Assembly (NCBI GenBank): GCA_051883695.1
Contig: JBJEUF010000099.1
Span: 1 to 43,691, forward strand
Origin: UBA11524 sp051883695
GTDB taxonomy: Bacteria > Bacillota > Clostridia > Christensenellales > Aristaeellaceae
Length of the DNA: 43,691 bases
Direction: 5' to 3'
Shown here: positions 15,631-24,600 of the stretch, piece by piece
How positions within the stretch are numbered: the stretch's first letter is position 1
Layout: each line of letters opens with the position of its first letter
Notes under the pieces: generated by a model
What the model was told of the DNA's origin: nothing
Databases searched by the model: none
What the model saw: only the letters and a program-made list of their open reading frames with translations
Program-made: the position numbers and the translations under genes

Positions 15631-15661
15631 AAAAACGGATGACAACCACATTATCATCCGT
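15631..15661 (-). terminator. Intrinsic terminator after the AraC-type regulator
   Basis: ACGGATGA pairs with TCATCCGT (8 bp; 15635-15642 with 15654-15661), followed on the minus strand by UUUU (15634-15631). It lies 34 nt past the regulator stop. Confidence 0.65.
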
Positions 15662-15695
15662 ATGGAAGATATTGATACATGTGTCGGCGGACAAA

Positions 15696-16784
15696 TCAGA
15701 TATCCTCCGCATCCTTCGCGGCAGCCTCGAATTCCCCGGGGGTCATGCCGGTGTACTTCTTGAACACCTGGCAGAAGTAGCTCTTGTTGGGGTAGCCGCA
15801 GGCAGCGCTGAGCTCCGCCAGCGTCATCTCCTGCGGGCCGGAGAGCAGATACTGCGCCTTTTCCATCCGCGCCCGGGTCAGGTAGGTCGAAAAATGCTGA
15901 CCGGTTTTTTCGTGAAACAGGCGGCAGAAATAGGCCGGAGTCAGCCCCAGCGAGCGGCTCAGGTTCGCCTGCGAATAGGGCAGGGAGCAGTCCTGACGGA
16001 TGGATTCGATCACCCGGTCGATGGGCGCGGCGTTGACCGTGTCGGGGCAGGCGCGCAGCACCGGCTGCAGCGAGGTCAGCCAGCTCAGCAGCGCTTCCCG
16101 CGGATGCCGGGTCATTTCGTTCAGATTCAGCTTTTCCGTCATGCTGCGCAGGGAGAGCTCGGCATGCTGGCTCCAGATGGCCTCCAGGACCAGGGGCACG
16201 AAGCCGAAGCAGACCCGGCTCAATTCCGTTTCCGTCCGCAGCGCCCGGGACACGTAGCCGCCCAGCACGGCGTACTGACGGCGCTTGATGCTCGTCTGCA
16301 GATGGGCGCGGTGGGCGCGGGCGACGCTGCCGTCCATGGGCGATACCCGGTTCCACCAGTCGGAGATCTCCCGCATGGGCGCGAGGTGGCTCTGCCATGC
16401 GCCCGCATCGGAAAACTCCTCGCCGATGAACATCGTGCCGTCCTGCTCCAGATTGACCGAGGCATGTTCCATCAGCGCACGCGCACACAGCCACAGCACC
16501 GTATCCCGATGCACCTTTGCCGGGAAACGGGTCAGGGCCAGCATGATGGTCATCACATCGCCATCCGCCGCGAAACAGGCGGCTGCGGCACCTGCCGGGG
16601 CCATCGTGTCCTCCACGCCCTCCAGCAGCGCCTCCCGCTGATCGTCCGTCAGGGGCACATCCGCTTCCCAGCGCAGCAGCCGCCAGGCATAAACGCCTGT
16701 ATCCTCCGGCGGACACGCGCCCGGATCGCCCGCCAGCAGCGCCGCCATGGCGCAGATCAGTGGATTTTCATGTTCAGTAGACAT
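15696..16784 (-). CDS. AraC-family transcriptional regulator
   Basis: In this 362-residue protein the last 100 residues form the two-helix-turn-helix AraC DNA-binding domain: SQANLSRSLGLTPAYFCRLF, then LAELSAACGYPNKSYFCQVF and the end motif KKYTGMTPGEF. The N-terminal 260 residues are unrecognised; they are mostly helical and rich in Trp and Cys, with no cupin pattern or membrane segment. ATG 16784 has GAGGAGAGG upstream. A terminator-like hairpin and a promoter lie in its 190-nt leader. Targets are unknown; neighbours are a wall protein and the aro operon. Confidence 0.87.
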   Translation of the reverse strand: MSTEHENPLICAMAALLAGDPGACPPEDTGVYAWRLLRWEADVPLTDDQREALLEGVEDTMAPAGAAAACFAADGDVMTIMLALTRFPAKVHRDTVLWLCARALMEHASVNLEQDGTMFIGEEFSDAGAWQSHLAPMREISDWWNRVSPMDGSVARAHRAHLQTSIKRRQYAVLGGYVSRALRTETELSRVCFGFVPLVLEAIWSQHAELSLRSMTEKLNLNEMTRHPREALLSWLTSLQPVLRACPDTVNAAPIDRVIESIRQDCSLPYSQANLSRSLGLTPAYFCRLFHEKTGQHFSTYLTRARMEKAQYLLSGPQEMTLAELSAACGYPNKSYFCQVFKKYTGMTPGEFEAAAKDAEDI

Positions 16785-16829
16785 GGCTTCCTCTCCTCAA
16801 GGGTTCAACCAATCCGTTCCCTATGCAAC

Positions 16830-16863
16830 AAAAAGCGGTCGCGTCTGAGGACAGACGTGCCGC
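16830..16863 (-). terminator. Intrinsic terminator between aroB and the AraC-type gene
   Basis: An interrupted stem, GCGG/CCGC outside and CGTCTG/CAGACG inside, has a 4-nt loop and is followed by UUUUU on the minus strand (16834-16830). It lies 114 nt past the aroB stop and so can end the aro operon. Because it also lies downstream of the promoter at 16881-16909, it may attenuate the regulator gene. Confidence 0.7.
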
Positions 16864-16880
16864 ATCCTTGGGCCGATTCC

Positions 16881-16909
16881 ATTTTAGTCGAATTGCAGGG
16901 TTTTGAAAA
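16881..16909 (-). promoter_or_regulatory. Putative promoter of the AraC-type regulator
   Basis: TTTTCA (16909-16904), a 17-nt spacer and TAAAAT (16886-16881). The transcript would run through the terminator at 16830-16863 before the gene. Confidence 0.5.
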
Positions 16910-16976
16910 GGGATTTATGAAAATTTGTTGCAATTTGTGAGAAATGAACAGGAAATGCGCGTAAAATTCGGACGAT

Positions 16977-18062
16977 TTACCCGTTTGTTTCCAGCGCGGT
17001 CATGCCGGTGAAAAAATCCACGCCTGTCTGATGAATGAAGCAGCTGCCGATCCTCTTCAGCGCGATGACGCGCAGCACCTGACCGTAGCTCTTCTTGTCC
17101 ATGAACATGGCGGAGAGCAGCGCCTCCTCCGGGATGTCGGGCAGCCGCATGGGCATCCCCAGCGTGGTCAGCAGCGCGTCCAGGCGGTCGGCGGTTCCGG
17201 CTTCCGTCATGCCCTTGCCTTCGGTCAGGCGCGTCATGACGTGCATCCCAAGGCTGACGGCTTCGCCGTGGCGCAGTCCGGTGTAGTGCTGGCAGGTTTC
17301 CACCGCATGGGCGATGGTGTGACCGAAGTTGAGCGTCATGCGCAGCCCGGTGTCGCGTTCATCCTGCGCCACCACGTCGGCCTTGGCCTGCACGCAGCGG
17401 GTGAGAATCGTGTCGATCTCGGCCATCAGCGCGCCGCGTCCGCCGGGAGCGGCCCTCTCCAGCAGGGCAAAGAGCGCCTCATCCCCGATGCAGCCGTACT
17501 TGATCACCTCGCCCAGCCCGTCGCGCCAGAAGGCGTCCGTCAGGGTGTTCAGCGTGTCCGGGTCGATCAGCACCAGTTCGGGCTGATAAAACGCGCCGAC
17601 GAGATTCTTGCCCTGGGGGAGATCCACCGCGACCTTCCCGCCGACGGAGGAATCCACCTGGGCCAGCAGCGTGGTGGGTACCTGCACGAAATGCACGCCG
17701 CGCAGGAAGGTGGCCGCCGCCAGACCGGTCAGGTCGCCGATCACGCCGCCGCCCAGCGCCAGCACCGCGTCCCTGCGGGTGATGCGGGCATGGCAGAGGA
17801 AGTCGTACAGCTCGGACAGGCGGTGCAGGCATTTCGTTTCCTCCCCATGGGGGAGCGTGATGGACTTCACCTTCAGCCCGGCGGCAAGCAGGGACTGCAC
17901 CGCCCGAGAAAGATAAAGCGGCGCAACGTTGTCATCGGTCACAACGGCTACGGTGATCTCGCCCAGCGCCTCCCGGACATACTGCCCGAGGCTGTCCAGC
18001 AGACCGGAGCCGATGTGGATGGGATAGGAGCGGCAACCAAGGGGAACGGTGATGGTAGACAT
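16977..18062 (-). CDS. aroB: 3-dehydroquinate synthase
   Basis: This 361-residue cytoplasmic enzyme converts DAHP to 3-dehydroquinate, the second step of the shikimate pathway, with NAD and a divalent metal. The NAD-binding segment is ALGGGVIGDLTGLAAATF (near residue 100), followed by QVPTTLLAQVDSSVGGKVAV. Metal ligands fall in GLGEVIKYG (Glu), NFGHTIAHAVE (His) and RHGEAVSLGM (His). The frame extends to 18209 inside aroF, but ATG 18062 with AGGAGGT 5 nt upstream fits the family start (MSTITVPLG). It lies 22 nt after aroF, so both share the attenuated transcript. Confidence 0.95.
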   Translation of the reverse strand: MSTITVPLGCRSYPIHIGSGLLDSLGQYVREALGEITVAVVTDDNVAPLYLSRAVQSLLAAGLKVKSITLPHGEETKCLHRLSELYDFLCHARITRRDAVLALGGGVIGDLTGLAAATFLRGVHFVQVPTTLLAQVDSSVGGKVAVDLPQGKNLVGAFYQPELVLIDPDTLNTLTDAFWRDGLGEVIKYGCIGDEALFALLERAAPGGRGALMAEIDTILTRCVQAKADVVAQDERDTGLRMTLNFGHTIAHAVETCQHYTGLRHGEAVSLGMHVMTRLTEGKGMTEAGTADRLDALLTTLGMPMRLPDIPEEALLSAMFMDKKSYGQVLRVIALKRIGSCFIHQTGVDFFTGMTALETNG

Positions 18063-18084
18063 GATGACCTCCTGACACTGGCTA

Positions 18085-19101
18085 TCAGATTTCGCGGCCC
18101 ACAGCCCTGGCGATGTTGCGGATATCCTCCATGACTGCGGCGAAGGTATCGGGCTTGATGGACTGCGCACCGTCGCACAGGGCGTGGGCGGGATCGTTGT
18201 GCACCTCAATCATCAATCCGTCCGCGCCCACGGCGATGGCGGCACGGGCCAGCGGCTGCACCATCCAGTACTTGCCGGTGGCATGGCTGGGATCCACGAT
18301 AACCGGCAGGTGGCTCAGCTTCTTCACCGCGCAGATGGCGGAGAGGTCGGTGGTGTTGCGGGTGTAGGTCTCGAAGGTGCGGATGCCGCGCTCGCAGAGG
18401 ATGACATTCTCATTGCCGCCGGCCATGATGTATTCGGCGGACATCAGCCACTCCTCGATGGTGGCGGAAAGGCCGCGCTTGAGCAGGATGGGCTTGTTCG
18501 TCTTGCCCAGACGCTTGAGCAGGTCGAAATTCTGCATGTTGCGCGCGCCCACCTGAATGCAGTCCACCTTGTCCTCGAACTTGTCGATATCAAAGGGGCT
18601 CATCAGCTCCGTCACGATGGGCAGACCGGTGATCTCCCGGGCATGGCAGAGCATGTCCAGCCCCTGATACTCCAGACCCTGGAAGGAATAGGGGCTGGTG
18701 CGGGGCTTGAACGCGCCGCCGCGCAGCACCGTCGCGCCCGCCGCCTTCACGGCCCTGGCGACCTCCTCGATCTGCTCGTTGGATTCCACCGAGCAGGGGC
18801 CGGCCATGACGGTCAGCTTCGTGCCGCCCACGACGGTATCGCCCACCTTCACCTCGGTGGGGCCGGGGTGGAACATGCGGTTGGCCTTCTTGAAGGGCTC
18901 GGCGACCTTCATGATGCGCTCCACGCAGCGCAGGGATTCAATCTGCGCCGGGTCGATGCGGCTCGTGTCGCCGATGAGGCCGAGGATGGTCAGGTCGTTG
19001 CCGATCATGGGGTTGACGGTGATGGCGCCCTTGCTGACGATGACGTTGGTTACGTAGTCGATTTCCTGCTGGGTGGTGCCCTGCTTCAGAACGATAATCA
19101 T
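18085..19101 (-). CDS. aroF: 3-deoxy-7-phosphoheptulonate (DAHP) synthase, type I-beta
   Basis: This 338-residue enzyme condenses phosphoenolpyruvate and erythrose 4-phosphate, the committed step to chorismate. Residues 1-70 (MIIVLKQGTTQQEIDYV) form the ferredoxin-like domain that in Thermotoga DAHP synthase binds Tyr/Phe for feedback inhibition. The barrel holds MAGPCSVESNEQ, LRGGAFKPRTSPYSFQG and VIVDPSHATG. ATG 19101 has AAGGAGGT upstream. The gene follows a leader peptide and terminator (19155-19311), so control probably combines attenuation by aromatic amino acid supply with allosteric inhibition (inference). aroB follows in the same operon. Confidence 0.95.
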   Translation of the reverse strand: MIIVLKQGTTQQEIDYVTNVIVSKGAITVNPMIGNDLTILGLIGDTSRIDPAQIESLRCVERIMKVAEPFKKANRMFHPGPTEVKVGDTVVGGTKLTVMAGPCSVESNEQIEEVARAVKAAGATVLRGGAFKPRTSPYSFQGLEYQGLDMLCHAREITGLPIVTELMSPFDIDKFEDKVDCIQVGARNMQNFDLLKRLGKTNKPILLKRGLSATIEEWLMSAEYIMAGGNENVILCERGIRTFETYTRNTTDLSAICAVKKLSHLPVIVDPSHATGKYWMVQPLARAAIAVGADGLMIEVHNDPAHALCDGAQSIKPDTFAAVMEDIRNIARAVGREI

Positions 19102-19154
19102 GGATGTACCTCCTTATATTCGTCCGGATGATAGTATGTGCGCGAGACGGACAC

Positions 19155-19189
19155 AAAAAACCGCGGAAGCCCGCAAAGGAGCTCCCGCG
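19155..19189 (-). terminator. Attenuator terminator in the aroF leader
   Basis: On the minus strand an 11-bp stem with two G-U pairs (19189-19179 with 19172-19162) and a 6-nt loop is followed by GUUUUUU (19161-19155). It lies 48 nt past the leader-peptide stop and 53 nt before aroF. An alternative imperfect pairing (19220-19225 with 19185-19192, two bases bulged) would disrupt it. Confidence 0.85.
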
Positions 19190-19236
19190 CATCATGTCAT
19201 CCTGCCGGAGAATCGGCGCATGCGGTCAGCTGTTCT

Positions 19237-19311
19237 TTACGGTACGTCAATCGGCCCGGTTGCAAAATCAGCAGCCGGGAACGTAAACGTAAAGTAAGAA
19301 ACATGCAGCAT
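19237..19311 (-). CDS. Aromatic-rich leader peptide of the aro operon (24 residues)
   Basis: ATG 19311 with AAGGAGG 9 nt upstream (19321-19327) encodes a 24-residue peptide starting MLHVSYFTFTFP and ending at TAA 19237. It has a Tyr and four Phe codons, with TAC TTT ACG TTT ACG TTC in a run. The transcript should begin only a few bases before its ribosome site. This is the arrangement of Phe attenuator leaders such as E. coli pheL, with which it shares the YFxFxFP-like run by analogy, not proven homology. A stalled ribosome on Phe/Tyr codons would decide whether the terminator at 19155-19189 forms. I see no T-box signature in the leader. Confidence 0.8.
   Translation of the reverse strand: MLHVSYFTFTFPAADFATGPIDVP
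19255..19279 (-). promoter_or_regulatory. Possible pause hairpin within the leader peptide gene
   Basis: CCCGG (19279-19275) pairs with CCGGG (19259-19255), extended inside by UGC/GCA after one mismatch. It overlaps the last third of the leader-peptide frame, the position of the 1:2 pause hairpin in classical attenuators. Confidence 0.55.
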
Positions 19312-19336
19312 ACGACAAGTCCTCCTTGCGGAAGTG

Positions 19337-19366
19337 ATTATACGCCCTTGGATGCAGCCTTGTCAA
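19337..19366 (-). promoter_or_regulatory. Consensus sigma-A promoter of the aro operon with palindrome over -35
   Basis: TTGACA (19366-19361) and TATAAT (19342-19337) are both perfect, with an 18-nt spacer. A perfect 8-bp inverted repeat, GCAGCCTT-GTC-AAGGCTGC (19354-19372), covers the -35 box and could be a repressor operator. The stretch 19373-19467 upstream shows nothing else I can support. Confidence 0.85.
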
Positions 19367-19467
19367 GGCTGCGGGCTGTACTTTTCCTGTACCTGCAAAA
19401 TCTGCGCGCGCGGCGGGCGATTGCGGGCCGAAGCCCCTTGGGCAGAGATCGGGGGCGGCACGCCCGG

Positions 19468-20727
19468 TCAGCAGTTCGGCCGCCTGACCTTTTCGTCCTT
19501 CATGATGTGAACGATCGTGTCATTCGTGCCGCCCATGCCGACGCAGACCAGCTCGCCCAGATGGGCGATCAGCCGGTCAAAGCTCTCGTCGAGGATGCCG
19601 TCCTGCGCGCGGATGCCGCCGCCCTCCATGGCGAGACAGGCCGCTTCCACCGCCAGACCGGCGCTCAGGGCAACCTTGGAGGCACAGCCCTCCTTCGCGC
19701 CGTCGCAGATCATGCCGGACACGCTGCCCAGAATGTTGCGCGCGGCCTGCAGCATTTCCTTTTCGCCGCCGCCCATGAGGAACACCACGCCGATGGAGGC
19801 GCTCAGCCCCGAGGCTACGCCGCAGGCGCAGACGCTCGACAGCGGGCCGATAAAGCTCTTGATGTAGACGTTGGCAAGGCAGGCCGCCGCCAGCGCGCGC
19901 AGCAGCCGTTCCTCGGAGACGTTGAAGGTTCGCGCAGCGGCGTCCACGGTCAGGAAGAGCGTCAGGCCCTGATTGCCCGATCCGGTGGCGGTCATGACGG
20001 GCAGCGGAATGCCGTGCATCCGGGCGTAGGATGCCGTACCGGCCATCTTCTTGGCCTGCGCGTACAGGCTGCCGTCCTGCAGCAGCATGTTGGGCAGCAC
20101 ATGATGGGCCAGCCCCTCCTCCATCGCACGGTAGTAGACAACGCGGTTCATGTTCAGCGCGTCGCGCAGGAAGGTCAGCTCCTCCAGCGGACAGGTGCGG
20201 GCAAACTCGATGAATTCGCCCAGCGAGCCCTCACGGGCGGACTCGGCGGCTTCGCTCTCCGAGGGGGTGAAGGGCGTGAAGGGCGCGTGCTCGATGCGGG
20301 CGATGCAGTCATGCTCGCCGCTGGTGATGACGCGCACGGCATCCTCCGCCGTTTCGATGACGGTTTCGATATACAGCCCATGCGCCTCATGGGCGATTTC
20401 CACCATCACCCTTTCCCGCAGCAGCTTTGCTTCCGCCAACTGAGCGGGCCTGACGGTATGCAGGGCGTTCATGCCCGCATGGGGATCGCCCGCAGTGATG
20501 CCCAGCGCCACGCACAGGCTCACGCCGCGCTCATCCGCGCCGGGAATGCCCACGCCCATGGCGTTCTTGAACAGATACGCGTCCAGCCGCGCGGTGACGC
20601 GGGTGATCTCGCCCTGCACGCCGGCGCGGGCTGTCGTGGCGTTCAGCGCAATGGCTGCCGGCTCGGTGCAGCCGGTCGAGGGCGCCAGGGAGGTTCTGAT
20701 TTTCTTCAGATAACAGGCATGATCCAT
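19468..20727 (-). CDS. cyuA: L-cysteine desulfidase / serine dehydratase-alpha family protein (YhaM/CyuA type)
   Basis: This 419-residue protein of the UPF0597 family breaks L-cysteine to pyruvate, ammonia and sulfide in characterised members. The family Cys sits in APSTGCTEPAAIAL near residue 20. Further conserved Cys candidates for a 4Fe-4S cluster lie in SSVCACGVASG and GMICDGAKEGCASKV. Cytoplasmic, with no signal peptide. ATG 20727 has AGGAG 10 nt upstream; the frame extends 24 nt further without a ribosome site. It lies 72 nt after the unknown gene 20800-21651 in the same direction and may share its transcript. L-serine as a substrate is possible. Confidence 0.85.
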   Translation of the reverse strand: MDHACYLKKIRTSLAPSTGCTEPAAIALNATTARAGVQGEITRVTARLDAYLFKNAMGVGIPGADERGVSLCVALGITAGDPHAGMNALHTVRPAQLAEAKLLRERVMVEIAHEAHGLYIETVIETAEDAVRVITSGEHDCIARIEHAPFTPFTPSESEAAESAREGSLGEFIEFARTCPLEELTFLRDALNMNRVVYYRAMEEGLAHHVLPNMLLQDGSLYAQAKKMAGTASYARMHGIPLPVMTATGSGNQGLTLFLTVDAAARTFNVSEERLLRALAAACLANVYIKSFIGPLSSVCACGVASGLSASIGVVFLMGGGEKEMLQAARNILGSVSGMICDGAKEGCASKVALSAGLAVEAACLAMEGGGIRAQDGILDESFDRLIAHLGELVCVGMGGTNDTIVHIMKDEKVRRPNC

Positions 20728-20799
20728 CGTCGTTCTTCTCCTATTCGGCATCTGTTGTTCCGTGGTATATTCGCGCAGCAGCCGGGAAACTCCCGCCGA

Positions 20800-21651
20800 T
20801 CACAGCATTCCGGCATCCATCTCGGCTTGCCATTTTGCCACGTCCTGCCGATGTCCCAGCGCGATCAGCCACGCCTCCAGCTGCGGATCCAGCAGATGGT
20901 CCGCATCCAGCAGGCGGTGGCAGGCGCGGGTGAAGGCAGCGCCGGAGCGCTTCGCCCGCGCCTGCAGCCACGCGACAAGCTGCGCCACGGTATAGAAGGT
21001 CTCCTCCTCCATGACCAGCGCGGCGGTTCCGCACAGGAGGAAGCCCACCAGGTACATCAGGCAGGTCTTTTCGCGCGGTACGCAGTCGGGCGCGGCATAG
21101 CGGGCTTCAAGGCCGCGCAGGCCGGGCTTTTGCTCCTCCTCCGCAAAGACGGAAACCGCGCCGCCCAGCATCAGGCTGTCAAAGTGGGCGGGAATCATCC
21201 CTGTGCCGCGCAGCGCCTGCAGCAGGCTGCTGCCCAGATCCGCGGCGCTGGCATACCGCCTTCCGTGCCAGACAACCGGCTTTTCGCCGCTCAGACGGTG
21301 TATGGCCTCCAGCACGCCCCGATCCGGCGTCATGCTTCCCTCGGCAATGGCGGCGGTCTGTTCGCGGCAGATGGCGGCTGCGGCAAGGCTGACCTCGTCC
21401 AGCGATTCTGCCAGCGTCCCGTTCAGGAGCCCCAGACGGGTTTCCTCCCACGCATCCGCCATGGCCTGTGCCAGAACCGCCATGCTGCGGCATTCCCGGC
21501 CCGCAAAGACGAACACAAAGGGTGCGGAGGGTATGGTTTCGGGAGATAACGCCGCCATCATGGTATTGTTTTGGGAAACGTCAATGCCGTCCGGGAGAAG
21601 CAGCTCCGGGGACTGATCGTCGGGGGATGGAAGCAGGGGTCTATCAGTCAT
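20800..21651 (-). CDS. Uncharacterised protein coupled to the DUF4011 helicase
   Basis: I do not recognise this 283-residue protein. It is acidic and Ala/Leu-rich, with no clear membrane helix. A Pro-rich start (MTDRPLLPSPDD) leads to helical segments (MAVLAQAMADAWEETRLGLL), a basic loop WHGRRYASAADLGSS and a helical C-terminal half containing four Cys at scattered positions. No nucleotide-binding or nuclease motif is visible. Its start lies 8 nt inside the end of the 1824-residue helicase gene, so the two should be translated together and probably act together. It could be an adaptor, sensor or effector of that helicase; this is inference from position only. Confidence 0.75.
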   Translation of the reverse strand: MTDRPLLPSPDDQSPELLLPDGIDVSQNNTMMAALSPETIPSAPFVFVFAGRECRSMAVLAQAMADAWEETRLGLLNGTLAESLDEVSLAAAAICREQTAAIAEGSMTPDRGVLEAIHRLSGEKPVVWHGRRYASAADLGSSLLQALRGTGMIPAHFDSLMLGGAVSVFAEEEQKPGLRGLEARYAAPDCVPREKTCLMYLVGFLLCGTAALVMEEETFYTVAQLVAWLQARAKRSGAAFTRACHRLLDADHLLDPQLEAWLIALGHRQDVAKWQAEMDAGML

Positions 21652-24600
21652 GATCGTTCACCTCCGTGAGCGCCGTATCAGTCGGGAGTGCCGGAAGCGT
21701 CTGCGCAGGGAGCGCCAGAACCTTTTCGTCCGCAATGTGCAGCAGCCCCTGCCGGGTCAGCGCATCAAAGGCTTCCTCGAGGGCGCTCCGGATGCGCGTT
21801 CCGCGGCGCTCAAAGCCCAGCAGCTCAGCAGCGCGGATGATGATGCTTTCCCTGGAAGCGCCGATGGAATGCTCCGCCACGCGCAGGATCGCCAGCTCGC
21901 GCTCCTGAGGCGCAATCATATCCATGGATCGGTTTGAGCTGCGCCGGGGCTGCGCGAGGGTGAAGCCCTCCATGGTCAGGAAGCCGTCGCACTCGCGCAA
22001 TGTGTCCATCAGGAGCCGGGCAATGGCGACCTCCGCATCCCTGCGCAGGGCAGGCGTGACGCGCTCATATCCCAGTGCGGGGGCCAGGCGGCGGCAGACC
22101 TCATCCCGGTGGACGGGCTGCTCCGTTTCCACCACGCGCAGGATCAGCTCGTTGATGGGCAGTGAGCAGTCCCCGGGCAGGAGCGCCTGCTGGTAGGACG
22201 CAAAGGCCAGAGGCGCATCGTCCGCTTCCGCAGGGTGGGACCAGAGAGGCGCGGGCTGCGCGTCCGGCGCATCAGGCAGGGCAGCGGGCGCGGCAAGGGC
22301 TTCCTCCACGGCGGCGATCAGCTCGCGCTCCACGCCGTCGGGCCGCTGCAGCCAGTCCGCGGACCAGACCCGGTGCAGCCGCCAGCCCATCCCCCGGAGC
22401 ACGGAGGACTGCAGGCTGTCGCGGTCGCGGCAGGTGCGCTGCATCGCGTAGGCGGCGCCGTCGGTCATAATGCCCAGAGCATAGCGGCTTTCCGCATCCT
22501 CCCCCGGCATCCTGACGGCCAGATCAACCCGGCACTCGGAGCAGCCGACGTCCCGCTCCGCGCTGTATCCGGCGCGGGTCAGCACATCCATCAGATGGGT
22601 GACAAACGCGTCCCGGGACGGGGCGGCGGCAGGTGTTCCGTCCTCCGGCGCGATGGCGGCATAGCCCTTTTCGGCGTAGTCGATGTAGGCGCGCAAAAGC
22701 CGCGTGCCCTCGGCGCTTGTGCGGCTCAGGTCGATGTCGCGGGCCAGCACGGAGGTCACCAGCTTGACGTTGTAGCGCGCACGGGTGACGGCAACGTTCA
22801 GCCGGCGCTCGCCGCCGGAGGCCGACAGCGGGCCGAGGTTCAGGGACATGGGCTTGCCATCGGCCGGTTTGGCATAGCCGACGGAGAAGATCATCGTATC
22901 CCGCTCATCGCCCTGCACGTTTTCCAGATTCTTGATGAAGAACGGCTCCTCCCGCCCTTCATCGAAGAATGCGTCATATTCCGGATGCGCCATGCGGAAG
23001 CGGTGCAGCTCCTCCTCGATGGCGTTCTGCTGCGTGCGGCTGAAGGCAACGACGCCAAGGGAGCGGTGGGCGCGGTGCAGGATGTGATCCTCGATCAGCG
23101 CCACGCACCGGCGGGCTTCCTGTCTGTTGCGGCGGCGGACGAATACGCCGTCGGGCACATAAACCAGCTCCACGCCCAGGTGGGGCTGCCGGGAGATGCT
23201 GCCGGGGAAGGTGACGAGGCGGTTTGCATAAATCTCCCGGTTGGAGAAGGCGATCAGGCTCTCGTGTCGGCTGCGGTAGTGCCACAGGAGCGGGCAGGAG
23301 GGCAGCACACAGGCGCACTGCTCAAGGATGGATTCCTCCACAGGCGCTTCCGCTTCGTCCTCATCCGCATCCCCGTCGTAGTCGTGCGCACCCACGGAAA
23401 CGGTGAAGAAGTCCGTCGGGGGCATCTGCCTGGTGTCGCCGGCGACGATGATCTGCTTGCCGCGCAGCATGGCGCCGATGGCGTTTTCAGGCATGATCTG
23501 GGAGGCCTCGTCGAAGATGACGAGGTCGAAGGACAGGGCGTCGTTCTCAAGGAAGGAGGCCACCGACAGCGGCGACATCATCAGACAGGGCTTGAGAGTC
23601 ATCAGCAGGTTCGGAATCTTGGCGAACAGCCTGCGCAGCGGCAAGTGACCGCGCTTCTTCATCAGCTCCCGCTGCAGGATGGCCAGCTCGTCCGAGGCGG
23701 ACAGCGCGCGGTGCTTTTCGTCCGGAACGAGGTCGATCAGCTGCTTGCGGATGCGGCTGCGGGCGATTTGAAGCTGCTGCTGGTCAAGGCTGACGAACCG
23801 GCTGATGCGTTCCTCGTGCACATGCGCGCGGAAGAGCGAGAGCAGGTGCTCCTCGCCCAGAACCTGCTCGACCCAGGTGTACAGGAACAGCTTTCTGGCT
23901 GCGTCCGCCCACTGCTCCACAGGCAGCGCGGCCTGCTGCGCGGCGGGAATGAAGGGCGCGAAAAGGGAACCGTCCATGTCGGACAGCATGTCGCGCCACT
24001 CCTGCCACAGATCCAGCGCGTCCGGCTCGGACAGGCAGCGCCCGAGACGCTTGCACAGGGCGGACACCGGCAGCGTCAGGAGGGCTTCCGGCCGGGCGAA
24101 ATGGCTGCAGAAGGCGCTCAGACGGCTCTGGGCAGCGCCCTCCATGGCGGGCAGGCGCTCCGGCAAGGCCATTGCGCCGGTCAGAAGGCGCTGGGCAATG
24201 CCTGCGGGAAGCGCGGCAGAGGCTGCTGCGGCATCGGCAATCAGCGCCGCGCGATGCTGCAGCGCGGCAAAGTCCGTATCCGCGCTGACGGGCTCATCGG
24301 GCAGAAGCTGCCGCAGTGCGGCCACCGCCTCGTTCAGCAGACGCTCATGACGGCGGGCTTCGTCCAGCGCGCGGAGTGCGGTGAGCATGGCTGGAATGGC
24401 CGCACCGCTCCGGCAGGCGGGACGCAGCTCCTCCGCCAGAGCGTGCAGACCGGTCAGATCCCCGGCGATATTGCGGATGCTGCTCAGGGTGCGGCTGATG
24501 TCGTCAGCCATCGCATCCCCGGGATAGTCGGCGCTCCGGAGCGACCGGTCGAGCATTTCAAAGCGCAGCGGCTCCGTGATGCGCGCAGCCTTCCGGCAGA

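Noticed and set aside
13549..15642. 697-codon plus-strand open frame opposite the SpoIID/LytB gene
   Set aside because: The minus strand carries a signal peptide, SpoIID and SH3 motifs. The plus-strand product is Gly/His/Val-rich with no domain.
19110..19330. T-box riboswitch upstream of aroF
   Set aside because: The terminator region has CCGCGG, but there is no AGGGUGG-type T-box sequence or specifier stem, and the leader is too short. The leader-peptide model fits all elements.
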